64,000 nt of DNA, from assembly GCA_029667085.1 (NCBI GenBank), contig JARUHJ010000006.1, positions 62,001 to 126,000 on the forward strand. The letters run 5' to 3'. The notes beneath the pieces are model-generated. The model saw nothing but the letters and a program-made list of their open reading frames with translations. It was not told where the DNA came from and did no database searches. Each line of letters starts with the position of its first letter. Positions within the stretch are counted from its first letter, which is position 1. A program made the translations under genes and the position numbers. Positions 24,893 through 32,280 of the stretch are shown piece by piece. Origin of the DNA: Deltaproteobacteria bacterium IMCC39524. Its GTDB lineage: Bacteria > Desulfobacterota > Desulfuromonadia > Desulfuromonadales > BM103.

Positions 24893-24926
24893 AAAGGGCG
24901 CTGGATTTCCAGCGCCCTTTTTGTTA
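24893..24926 (+). terminator. Terminator of the c7 cytochrome gene
   Basis: 12-bp stem AAAGGGCGCTGG/CCAGCGCCCTTT with a 4-base loop and a TTTTTGTT tract. Confidence 0.88.
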
Positions 24927-24988
24927 TTCAGTAGAGGTCAGCCATCTTATCAAATCATCAACCGCAACCTTCCGACGAAGCGACCAAG

Positions 24989-25627
24989 ATGAAATTCACA
25001 CAGATATTCTGGGATAATGATGGGGTTCTGGTTGACACCGAACGTTACTACCTGCTAGCCAACCGTGAAGCTCTGGCCAAGCTGGAGATCACCCTGAGCG
25101 ATGAACTGTTTGTCGAAATTTCACTGACCCGGGGAAAGAGCCTGCTAGACCTAGCCACAGCCCGGGGACATGCAGACGATACGATAGAGGAACTTAAAGA
25201 GTGGCGGAACAACCGCTATGCTCAACTGCTTGACTTGGAAGACATGACCTTGCCAGGGGTACGCGAGACACTAAACACACTGCACGGCAGACTAAAGATG
25301 GCTATTGTTACAAGTTCTTCCAAAAGCCACTTTGAGATCATCCACAAGCGTACCGGCCTACTGACATTTTTCGATTTCTGTTTAACACGGGGAGATTATA
25401 CCAATAGCAAGCCCAGTGCTGAACCCTACCTTCTGGCACTGAGCAGGAGTGGACACGAGCCTCACAGGTCCTTGGTCATAGAGGATTCGCCACGAGGCCT
25501 GGCAGCAGCCAAAGCCGCCGGGCTCACCTGCTGGGTCATTCCCGGGCAGCACACCTCAGAGCACGAATTCAGAGGTGCAGACAAAATATTATCCAGTATT
25601 GAGGAGCTGCCGAAACTGCTTTTGTGA
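24989..25627 (+). CDS. HAD-family phosphatase, beta-phosphoglucomutase-like
   Basis: 212 residues. Motif I is WDNDGVLVDTE, giving nucleophile D9 and D11; motif II is in VTSSSK, the lysine in SKPSAEPY and motif III in IEDSPRGLAAAKAAG. An alpha-helical cap follows motif I, as in the PGM-like branch. Members dephosphorylate small sugar phosphates or similar metabolites; the substrate is not evident. Confidence 0.88.
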   Translation: MKFTQIFWDNDGVLVDTERYYLLANREALAKLEITLSDELFVEISLTRGKSLLDLATARGHADDTIEELKEWRNNRYAQLLDLEDMTLPGVRETLNTLHGRLKMAIVTSSSKSHFEIIHKRTGLLTFFDFCLTRGDYTNSKPSAEPYLLALSRSGHEPHRSLVIEDSPRGLAAAKAAGLTCWVIPGQHTSEHEFRGADKILSSIEELPKLLL

Positions 25628-25676
25628 GAAATCCACTTATTCGCATCTTTTTCTCACAAATTTCTCAAAATTTAAG

Positions 25677-25705
25677 TTGTCAACCAGTTTGGTCTTTGTT
25701 ATATT
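25677..25705 (+). promoter_or_regulatory. Sigma70 promoter of a candidate small RNA
   Basis: TTGTCA, 17-base spacer, TATATT. Predicted start about 25711, only 80 bases before a strong terminator and with no coding frame between. Confidence 0.65.
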
Positions 25706-25710
25706 CAGAT

Positions 25711-25790
25711 CAACTCTTCGATTGCCTGCAAGCCGAAGAGCTTTATGGACCCCGCGTATCCCCCCCCTCCTTACGCGGGGTCTTTTTTTA
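25711..25790 (+). ncRNA. Candidate small RNA with CCUCCU terminator loop
   Basis: About 80 bases from the promoter at 25677-25705 to a terminator. Two hairpins: CTCTTCG/CGAAGAG (25714-25720 and 25734-25740), then GACCCCGCGTA/TACGCGGGGTC (25748-25758 and 25771-25781), an 11-bp perfect stem followed by seven T. The terminal loop is T, seven C, TCCT, complementary to a Shine-Dalgarno AGGAGG-like sequence. That suggests a trans-acting antisense RNA, but it might also be only the HAD gene's terminator. Confidence 0.5.
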
Positions 25791-25824
25791 TCTTTTTTCT
25801 GTAAAACCTCATCGACTTAACAGA

Positions 25825-27480
25825 TCAAACTGACTTAAGTGCCCGCAACATGTGAGGCATCAACTGCTTTTTGCGTGAAAGCACCCCCTTCAGCTCAAAA
25901 CGCCCGGTCTCCAGCTGAGGGTAGCCTATCGCGGCGATCAAATCCCTGTCGCCCTGCACCACAAACTGGCTGTTTTGTTGGACAATATCTGTCACCAGCA
26001 AGCCGGCCAAACCAAGGGCACGTTCGGCAACCAGAGCCTGCAAACCTTGCATAATTGCGTCTTTCTGCTCTTCAAACTCCTGGAAGGTGACAACCTCAAC
26101 CTGTCCGACGCCAAAACTTCGGCCTTCAACTTCGTACTCCTTGAAGTCTGCCGTAAGTAAAGCTTTGATACTTGGATAAGCGGCCAGCGTGCTACCCGCC
26201 TGAAACATCTGCCGGCCAAAGGCCATTGCATCCAGACCGGAGCACTTTTCCAACCAGACAACCAACTCACGGTCCACAGCCGTTGTCGTCGGTGACTTCA
26301 GAAGCACGGTATCAGAAAGGAGACCAGCCAGCAGAAGAGACGCAACATCCTTTTCCGGCTCGAGTCCCGCCTGACGATAAAGGGTCGCCACCACAGAGCA
26401 GGTGCTGCCGAGGGGTTGGTTGATAAAACGAATCGGAGCATCGGTGTGGAAGTTGCCCAGCCTGTGATGATCAATAACTTCAAGGATGTCGACCTGATCA
26501 GCACCAGGCACCGCCTGGGACAATTCGTTATGGTCAACCAGAATCAGTTTAATGGATGACGATCGCAACAGATTGGACTTTGTCGCGACACCGCTTATTA
26601 TCCCCTCGTCATCAAGAACCATGACACCAGGAGCCGTGCTTCGCATCATGACTTTACGAATTTCATCAAGACGGTCATTCGGATGCGCCGTGGGGATATC
26701 TGACTCCACAAGGAGGTGAACCGGAGTTGACATTCGTGCCAGCATGGCGCTGGTGGCCGTATCAAAAGGTGTACGCAAAACGGAGACCCCCTTTACACTG
26801 GCCAGGGCGAGGAGCTCAGCATCAACCTCCTGATCTCCCGTCACAACCAGGAGGCGAACCCCCAGCTCTATGGCGTCCCGCTGGATATCCTGCCGATCAC
26901 CAACAAAAACTACGATGCGTCGAGGCTCAACCTCAGCCAGACGCTCGTGAAAAATTTTGAGAGACATGGCGCCAACAAAGAGATCAAGCTCTTCGGTGCA
27001 GTTTTCGTCAACGAGATTGACAGCTTCAGCCTGCAGACAAACCCGTATCGATTCAGGGGAAGAAAGAACCTGACGAACCGGGCGACCAGCTCGCGGCAGA
27101 AAAACATGCTCGGTGAGACGCTTCAGAATAAGTGCTCCGACGGGCCGATTGTCGCTATCCACGACAGGCAACATGCGAATGTCGCGATGACGCATTAAAT
27201 CCAGGGCCTGCATAAGCGGTGCATCAGCAGCGATCACGGCAGGCTCACCATCCATCGTATCGCGCAAACGCGGGTAAACGTCGGTCAGAAGGAGAGGAGC
27301 CTGTTGTCCCAGGGTATCGAGGACAAATTCCGTCTGCCGGTTGATGTGGCCAACCCTCCTTGGGAAAACATTGTCACGCCCCTGTCGCTGGCATAAACGG
27401 GCATAGGCGATAGCGCTACAGACAGAGTCTGTATCCGGATTACGATGCCCGGCAACGAAAACTCTTTCCATCCGGCTCAT
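25825..27480 (-). CDS. Manganese-dependent inorganic pyrophosphatase with CBS and DRTGG domains
   Basis: 551 residues; AAGGAGG lies 5 bases before the ATG. A family II (DHH/DHHA2) pyrophosphatase: the first metal motif is GHRNPDTDSVCSAIAYA, then a CBS domain, a DRTGG domain and a second CBS domain inserted (about 60-300), then VDHNELSQA and the IDHHRLGN motif, and the C-terminal DHHA2 domain. CBS inserts bind adenine nucleotides and regulate activity. It hydrolyses pyrophosphate in the cytosol. The start overlaps the DUF3108 stop, so it is translationally coupled to that gene. Confidence 0.92.
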   Translation of the reverse strand: MSRMERVFVAGHRNPDTDSVCSAIAYARLCQRQGRDNVFPRRVGHINRQTEFVLDTLGQQAPLLLTDVYPRLRDTMDGEPAVIAADAPLMQALDLMRHRDIRMLPVVDSDNRPVGALILKRLTEHVFLPRAGRPVRQVLSSPESIRVCLQAEAVNLVDENCTEELDLFVGAMSLKIFHERLAEVEPRRIVVFVGDRQDIQRDAIELGVRLLVVTGDQEVDAELLALASVKGVSVLRTPFDTATSAMLARMSTPVHLLVESDIPTAHPNDRLDEIRKVMMRSTAPGVMVLDDEGIISGVATKSNLLRSSSIKLILVDHNELSQAVPGADQVDILEVIDHHRLGNFHTDAPIRFINQPLGSTCSVVATLYRQAGLEPEKDVASLLLAGLLSDTVLLKSPTTTAVDRELVVWLEKCSGLDAMAFGRQMFQAGSTLAAYPSIKALLTADFKEYEVEGRSFGVGQVEVVTFQEFEEQKDAIMQGLQALVAERALGLAGLLVTDIVQQNSQFVVQGDRDLIAAIGYPQLETGRFELKGVLSRKKQLMPHMLRALKSV

Positions 27481-28292
27481 AAATCCTCCTTAACCAGAGA
27501 CCCTCTAACGTCTCCCATGCCTATGATATCTTCAACGATACCGCGTTCCGGAAACCCTGCATCACTCAACCAGAAATACAGGTTACCGCTGTTGGTATCA
27601 AAGACCTCCGGGTCCAATGTCACCGACAGCAGCAATCCATGCGTGGGGAAGAACTTTTGTTTCGCCTGTTGTGCAACAGTCAAGACGGTTACAGTAATAG
27701 TGGAGAAGCCCTTACCAGAGTAGGTGGGGATCAGGAATTGGGAACCACGGGCCAAGGGGCCGTAAACACCGGCCCTTAAATTGTAAAATGCCGTCAACAT
27801 ATCCACGGGCTGTTGACCCTCAGGAATCTTACGTTCTTTCCTCGAGCTAACGACACCTTCTTTAGATTTTTCCTCGAAGACGATGCCCTGAGTATAGTCA
27901 TAGCGATGATGACGACCGCGATCTCTCCACTTCCCCCACTTGCGCTTAACGATTCTGGACGTGTGTTCGATACTACGCAGAGAGCCATCCGGGGTTAGTT
28001 TCATCACCGACGTGTAAGTCTGGGTGCGATCTCCGGACAGCCATGAGGCGACCCCCAGGGTTCGCCCGATCAATTCTGCACGATAAATATTAGGTTGATC
28101 GGTCTCAGAAAAACGCAACTCCCCTTCTGCCAACCTTTTAAAGAATAGAAAATCAATGGCGTAAAGGTAGTTCTCTCCCACCATTTGCTGAATTTCTTTT
28201 TCTGCCCCAAACTCTTGAGCCTCGCTACAGAATGGCGCAAAAGAAAAGAGCGTCAATGCAAACACTCCCAGCAAAACAACCCTGTAAATCAT
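27477..28292 (-). CDS. Exported DUF3108 protein
   Basis: 271 residues from ATG 28292; a longer frame to 28406 runs into the exchanger gene and has no signal. The signal peptide (MIYRVVLLGVFALTLFSF, cleavage near SEAQ) leads a periplasmic beta-rich domain typical of DUF3108, with VSYDFLFFKRLAEGE-like and GKGFSTITVTV strands. The function of the family is unknown. Coupled by ATGA overlaps to genes on both sides. Confidence 0.82.
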   Translation of the reverse strand: MIYRVVLLGVFALTLFSFAPFCSEAQEFGAEKEIQQMVGENYLYAIDFLFFKRLAEGELRFSETDQPNIYRAELIGRTLGVASWLSGDRTQTYTSVMKLTPDGSLRSIEHTSRIVKRKWGKWRDRGRHHRYDYTQGIVFEEKSKEGVVSSRKERKIPEGQQPVDMLTAFYNLRAGVYGPLARGSQFLIPTYSGKGFSTITVTVLTVAQQAKQKFFPTHGLLLSVTLDPEVFDTNSGNLYFWLSDAGFPERGIVEDIIGMGDVRGSLVKEDL

Positions 28293-29242
28293 AGGAAAAG
28301 ACTGCCCACAAAGAGGAGATAAGCCCCCAGCAAAATGGCGCCACGCTTGCGGTCCAGAACAAGCCGGGGCGGCATCATGGTCAAGAGGCCAATCAACAAG
28401 CCACAAAAAGCCAACATGACCGGAAAATCAACAGTGATAACCCTGGGTTCAATGGTAATCGTCTGGATCATCGGACAGATCCCCAGAACAAAGAGGACAT
28501 TGAAAATATTGCTGCCGATCACGTTACCGACACTGATATCCATCTCACCCTTCCATGCGCTCATCACCGACGCTGCAAGTTCTGGAAGACTGGTTCCCAG
28601 GGCAACAATAGAGAGCCCTATCACCAGCTCCGACACACCCAGAAGAGTAGCGACCATAACGGCACCCCGCACCATCAACTCGGCGCCAAGGCCCAAGCCG
28701 GCCATTCCGATCAGGACCAGCACAACATTCCGCCCCCGATGTCCAGAGGCTTCAGAAATAGCCTTCTCGACATCTCCATCTTGGGGTATAGAGGGCTGAC
28801 GTGCATTCACCAGGCAATAAACCAGAAAAATCAACAGGCAGAAGAAAAGGACCAGACCATTACCAAAGGCAAGTTCGCCATCCAGGGCGACCAGGTAAAG
28901 GCCAAGGGAAGCAGCCACCATGATCGGAACTTCACGAACCAGCGTGGAACGGGCAACAAGCACGGGTGTGATCAAGGCTGCGACGCCCAGGATCAAACCG
29001 ATATTAGCTATATTGGAACCAATAATATTGCCGGCCGCCATAGACGAAGAGCCTCGATAGGCGGCAAAGAGAGAGACCATGAGCTCCGGCATACTGGTCG
29101 CAAAGGCGACCACCGTAAGCCCAACAATCAAGGGCCTGACACCGAAGGAAAGGGCCAGATGAGAGCTGCCCGTAACCAGGTACTCAGCTCCGTAGTAAAG
29201 AAGTAACAGCCCGGCCAACACGAGTATGCTTCCAAGTAACAT
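28289..29242 (-). CDS. CaCA-family sodium/calcium exchanger
   Basis: 317 residues, ten TM segments in two inverted halves. Each half has the alpha-repeat motif: GNIIGSNIANIGLILG in the first, GNVIGSNIFNVLFVLG in the second, with conserved TSMPEL and TSLPEL. These carry the cation-binding acidic residues. YrbG-like exchangers move Ca or another cation against Na or H. First gene of a three-gene operon with DUF3108 and the pyrophosphatase. Confidence 0.92.
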   Translation of the reverse strand: MLLGSILVLAGLLLLYYGAEYLVTGSSHLALSFGVRPLIVGLTVVAFATSMPELMVSLFAAYRGSSSMAAGNIIGSNIANIGLILGVAALITPVLVARSTLVREVPIMVAASLGLYLVALDGELAFGNGLVLFFCLLIFLVYCLVNARQPSIPQDGDVEKAISEASGHRGRNVVLVLIGMAGLGLGAELMVRGAVMVATLLGVSELVIGLSIVALGTSLPELAASVMSAWKGEMDISVGNVIGSNIFNVLFVLGICPMIQTITIEPRVITVDFPVMLAFCGLLIGLLTMMPPRLVLDRKRGAILLGAYLLFVGSLFL

Positions 29243-29369
29243 TCAAGAAACCTTTTTCTATTATCTGTCGCCACAATCAGCGAAGGCTAAAGTTCAGAAC
29301 GATCGAGGTTATCAGTTTAATGCCTGCATCCTCCGGTGTCGAGGATAAGACGCTTCTGCCACGAAAATC

Positions 29370-29399
29370 TTGACTTTCTTAATCTCCGAGGATTAATAT
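29370..29399 (+). promoter_or_regulatory. Promoter with embedded operator for the ArsR-type gene
   Basis: TTGACT, 18-base spacer, TAATAT. The inverted repeat TTAATC-tccgag-GATTAA (29379-29396) fills the spacer and overlaps the -10 box, a classic autorepression layout for ArsR/SmtB proteins. Confidence 0.65.
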
Positions 29400-29434
29400 C
29401 TATATATTCAATTTAACAATAAAGGGATCAAGCT

Positions 29435-29737
29435 ATGGCAGAAGTAGAATTTGACAAATCCATCTGTTTCGATCGCGAAGCCGAAATTCTGAAAGTCCTC
29501 GGTCACCCGGTGCGACTGAAGATCGTTGCCGGCCTTATGTCGCAATCCTGTAACGTCAAAAAAATCTGGGAGTGCCTGGAGTTACCACAGGCAACCGTAT
29601 CGCAACATCTTGCCTTGCTCAAAAACAAGGGCATCATTGTAGGTAAGCGTGATGGCGTTGAAGTCTTTTACCAGGTAACCTCTAAGGAAGCCCGTAAAAT
29701 AGTTGAGTCCCTGATGGAGGGTTTTGCCTGCGCATAG
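29435..29737 (+). CDS. ArsR/SmtB-family transcriptional regulator
   Basis: 100 residues, a single winged helix: EILKVLGHPVRLKIVAGL, recognition helix LPQATVSQHLALLKNKGI, wing VGKRDGVEVFYQV. Cysteines at C11 (SICFD), in SCNVKKIWEC and near the C-terminus (FACA) are possible metal or redox ligands. No resistance gene is adjacent; the nearest neighbours are a divergent Na/Ca exchanger and, convergent, a methyltransferase. The target may be its own promoter or the exchanger operon. Isolated unit with its own terminator. Confidence 0.88.
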   Translation: MAEVEFDKSICFDREAEILKVLGHPVRLKIVAGLMSQSCNVKKIWECLELPQATVSQHLALLKNKGIIVGKRDGVEVFYQVTSKEARKIVESLMEGFACA

Positions 29738-29807
29738 TGGCTTGGGCATTTTACGCAGCAAGAAGGGAAACTCTGCATCGATTCAATCTTTCCCGTTGAC
29801 ACACTCA

Positions 29808-29842
29808 AAAACCCCGTATTTGCAAATACGGGGTTTTCTTTT
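29808..29842 (+). terminator. Terminator after the ArsR-type gene
   Basis: 14-bp perfect stem AAAACCCCGTATTT/AAATACGGGGTTTT with a 2-base loop (loop opens in practice), then TTTTCTTTT. It can act on both strands. Confidence 0.85.
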
Positions 29843-29988
29843 GCTCAGTGCCTCTATTTATTAAAAAAAACTTAACCTCATTAGCTACATTAGAAAAAGA
29901 AAACAAAGGAAACGCCTTTAATTGTAGTTTCTGTATGCACCTAAAGTTAGGTGTAAAGTGATGATGGAGAAAAGCTTAATGTACTGCC

Positions 29989-30633
29989 CTAAAGTATACG
30001 TTCGGCAACCAACAGGAAAGGCGCCTCACTCCGATTAGCAGCACGAAGCGAAAGAACTAGCCAACTCTCACGAGGCAGGCTGCAGAAGAAATCATAAACA
30101 GCCCTCCCTTCTTCCTCGCCCCCCGGGTGTGCCGGATAAACCGTGACAGCAAGGCGACCACCGGGGATCAATAATTCGAGCGATTGACTGAGTGCAGCCA
30201 AGGTTGAGTCGGACCGGGTGACCAGAGCTTTATCTCCACCCGGCATATAGCCCAGGTTGGCAATAATCGCTTTAACGGGATGGGTGATGATTTTGTTAAG
30301 AGAGCTGTGGCAAGCATGAACCAGGTAGACTCCGAAGGCTCGCGGGATCTCAGTATCATCAGGCACACTTTTGACGATAAAGTCATGCTGTTGCAACCGC
30401 TGCGTCGTCTGTTCAAGAGCCTCGGATTGCAGATCAAAGGCAACAACCTGCCCTTCGCTACCGACGGCTTCGGCCAGGACATGGGTGTCTTGGCCTGTAC
30501 CAGCGGTCAGATCGACAACCAGGTCACCATGCTCAAGAACTTCGCAGAGGAGTTGCTGACTCCAGGTAACGATGCGGGTTAGGGATGAACCTCGGGGTTT
30601 GCGAACTGGAGGCTGGGGACTGGTATTTTTCAT
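29989..30633 (-). CDS. Class I SAM methyltransferase, MnmM/YtqB-like
   Basis: 214 residues. The SAM motif reads VVDLTAGTGQDTHVLAEAVG, and the NLGYMPGGDK block is diagnostic of the rRNA_methylase/MnmM family, whose characterised members methylate the wobble 5-aminomethyl-2-thiouridine of tRNA. The first ~15 codons lie on one arm of the intergenic inverted repeat at 30609-30714, and no Shine-Dalgarno is seen, so the start is uncertain. Confidence 0.85.
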   Translation of the reverse strand: MKNTSPQPPVRKPRGSSLTRIVTWSQQLLCEVLEHGDLVVDLTAGTGQDTHVLAEAVGSEGQVVAFDLQSEALEQTTQRLQQHDFIVKSVPDDTEIPRAFGVYLVHACHSSLNKIITHPVKAIIANLGYMPGGDKALVTRSDSTLAALSQSLELLIPGGRLAVTVYPAHPGGEEEGRAVYDFFCSLPRESWLVLSLRAANRSEAPFLLVAERIL

Positions 30634-30714
30634 ATTCGTGTGAACCGCTAGGCTTCTGAGCCTGAGACAATATTAGGGGCTGAAACAATTCCGAACCTGC
30701 CAGTCCCTAGCCTC
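30609..30714. repeat. Inverted repeat overlapping the start of the methyltransferase gene
   Basis: GAGGCTGGGGACTGG (30609-30623) is the near-exact reverse complement of CCAGTCCCTAGCCTC (30700-30714). The left arm encodes residues at the N-terminus of the methyltransferase. It looks like an insertion of a dispersed intergenic element rather than a terminator, since no T tract follows. Confidence 0.5.
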
Positions 30715-31172
30715 TAGCCCCTGCCCTTAACTTCGTCCAGAACCAGCATTTTACGATCAATCACGTCCTTATGATCAAGACGCAGCAAGGTGGCGAGCTG
30801 CCGTGCCAGGGCATCTTCATATTTATCAAGGGTGCCATCAGCGTAAATCACCCTCCAAATACCCTCCATCACATCGAGCTTTTCTGCCCGGCTGAAATGG
30901 GCATTGATTTCACGGGCGAACTGGAACAGGTCGAGGCTCTCTTCACGATGGTCGTGTGAATAATCGATTAGCTCGGCAACAGATGCTGCCGAGAGGTCGA
31001 ATTTTTTGGCCAACAGGTCATGAACCACTTTCGCTTCAGCGGCCTGGTAGTGACCGTCGCTATGGGCGACCTCCATCAAAAGAGCACAAGTCGCAACCTG
31101 AACTCTCTCGAAACGATTTTCTTCGGCGACAGCGCCTTCACCTTGCAGCAGGGTTAAAATTCGACTGAACAT
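30714..31172 (-). CDS. TerB-like tellurite-resistance-family protein
   Basis: 152 residues, all alpha-helical. The TerB/DjlA-N pattern appears: two repeats of a helix with conserved acidic residues, CALLMEVAHSDGHYQAAE and EGIWRVIYADGTLDKYED. TerB proteins bind metal through these Asp/Glu and act at the membrane face in stress responses. It is the last gene of the lipoprotein-FluC-DUF190-TerB operon, 5 bases after DUF190. Confidence 0.85.
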   Translation of the reverse strand: MFSRILTLLQGEGAVAEENRFERVQVATCALLMEVAHSDGHYQAAEAKVVHDLLAKKFDLSAASVAELIDYSHDHREESLDLFQFAREINAHFSRAEKLDVMEGIWRVIYADGTLDKYEDALARQLATLLRLDHKDVIDRKMLVLDEVKGRG

Positions 31173-31177
31173 ATTTA

Positions 31178-31510
31178 TCAGTTATCCTTGAATTGAATGA
31201 CGCGGGCCTTCTCCAGGGTAATCAATCCTCCCCGAAACATGCCCTCGATCAATGGCAGCACTTCGTTAATCTTCTTTTCAGCATCAACCACCTCGATTAT
31301 CACGGGGAGATCACTGCTCAAACACAACAGACGATCTGAATGCACCTGGCTGTTGCCGCCGAAGCCCATCGCCCCCTTGATAACGGTTGCTCCGGCCACC
31401 CCTTCTGCATGAAACAGCTCGACCAATGCTTCGTAAAGAGGTTTCTTCTCGAAACGGTCACTCTCACCGACAAAGATTCTCATCAGGACCAGCTCTTCCT
31501 GTTTCATCAT
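31178..31510 (-). CDS. DUF190 PII-like protein
   Basis: 110 residues from ATG 31510 (GAGG 5 bases upstream; the next codon is also ATG). DUF190 proteins have the PII ferredoxin-like fold: LVLMRIFVGE, GATVIKGAMGFGG, LPVIIEVVDAEKKINEVLPLIEGM. They are commonly paired with FluC, as here, and may gate or sense for the channel. The upstream in-frame extension overlaps fluC and is unlikely. Confidence 0.9.
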   Translation of the reverse strand: MMKQEELVLMRIFVGESDRFEKKPLYEALVELFHAEGVAGATVIKGAMGFGGNSQVHSDRLLCLSSDLPVIIEVVDAEKKINEVLPLIEGMFRGGLITLEKARVIQFKDN

Positions 31511-31536
31511 GTTATCCTCGCTTTTACAGAGGTAGA

Positions 31537-31908
31537 CTACATTTGCCGGGCCAGATAAATGCCGACCAGAGCAGCAACCACACAAACGGTTGCATTCAGG
31601 AGAACATTGGCTCCGGCTGCAAGCATGCTGCCCTCTTCCATAAGTCTGACTGTTTCGTAGGAGAAGGTGGAAAACGTGGTAAAGCCGCCAAGAAAACCAA
31701 CCGTAAGACCGAAACGAAGTTCGGGACTCAAGAGTGTGCTGCGCAGGCTGCCTTCCATGATCAGACCGAGGAGCAGAGAGCCGATGACATTAACGGCCAG
31801 GGTCCCATAAGGCAGGGTTTTCCCGGCAAGGTTGTAGACCCATCCGGAGACCATATACCGGGCGATGCAGCCCATGCCACCGAAGAGGCCCAAATAGAGT
31901 ATTTTCAC
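31537..31908 (-). CDS. crcB: Fluoride channel FluC/CrcB
   Basis: 123 residues, four TM helices. The family signature GFLGGFTTFSTFSYE is complete, and the conserved N in TLAVNVIGS is present. Functions as a dual-topology dimer that exports fluoride. A fluoride riboswitch was looked for upstream and not found. Follows a small lipoprotein gene by 36 bases. Confidence 0.95.
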   Translation of the reverse strand: MKILYLGLFGGMGCIARYMVSGWVYNLAGKTLPYGTLAVNVIGSLLLGLIMEGSLRSTLLSPELRFGLTVGFLGGFTTFSTFSYETVRLMEEGSMLAAGANVLLNATVCVVAALVGIYLARQM

Positions 31909-31944
31909 GAAAACAGTACCCAGGAAGTCCAGAAAGAAAGATCG

Positions 31945-32091
31945 TTAAAATCGCGTCTGGTAGAGGGCATCAAAGTCTGTACCACAAGCAGGGCAATGGA
32001 CTTTTGCCTTGCCCTTTTCAGAAGCAGGGACACATGCAGTCAAAAACATTGCCAGGAAAAGACAGAGAACTAAACCACGAATCGTGTGCAT
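31945..32091 (-). CDS. Small zinc-ribbon-like lipoprotein
   Basis: 48 residues from ATG 32091 with GGGAGG 8 bases upstream; an ATG two codons earlier is too close to it. A signal peptide with lipobox LTAC gives lipidation at C20, leaving a ~29-residue mature peptide with one CPACG motif (HCPACGTDFDALY). Half a zinc ribbon, so it may dimerise around metal or act as a redox thiol. It leads the fluC operon behind a strong promoter. Function unknown. Confidence 0.7.
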   Translation of the reverse strand: MHTIRGLVLCLFLAMFLTACVPASEKGKAKVHCPACGTDFDALYQTRF

Positions 32092-32138
32092 GTTCATTAC
32101 CTCCCTAACCCGATATTGCAGAGACTGAAAGAATTTTC

Positions 32139-32167
32139 ATTATGGAGTGGAGACAAGAAAGTGTCAA
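32139..32167 (-). promoter_or_regulatory. Sigma70 promoter of the lipoprotein-fluC operon
   Basis: On the minus strand TTGACA (32167-32162), 17-base spacer, CATAAT (32144-32139). The start would be near 32132, 41 bases before the ATG, leaving no room for a fluoride riboswitch. Confidence 0.75.
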
Positions 32168-32195
32168 CTTTTCACATTTTGCCTTACACACCCTC

Positions 32196-32224
32196 TTGCA
32201 TTATAACATTCACTTTGGTATATA
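32196..32224 (+). promoter_or_regulatory. Sigma70 promoter of rpoH
   Basis: TTGCAT, 17-base spacer, TATATA; start near 32231, which falls in the CIRCE element, so HrcA bound there would block it. Confidence 0.7.
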
Positions 32225-32227
32225 TAT

Positions 32228-32254
32228 TTAGCACTCACAACAACAGAGTGCCAA
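32228..32254 (+). promoter_or_regulatory. CIRCE operator (HrcA site)
   Basis: TTAGCACTC-N9-GAGTGCCAA. The canonical element is TTAGCACTC-N9-GAGTGCTAA, so one base differs. It overlaps the predicted rpoH start point. Confidence 0.9.
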
Positions 32255-32280
32255 ACCGTCTATTTTAGAGGGATAAGAAC

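Noticed and set aside
31909-32200. Fluoride riboswitch upstream of fluC
   Set aside because: The characteristic sequence blocks are absent and the promoter leaves a 41-base leader.
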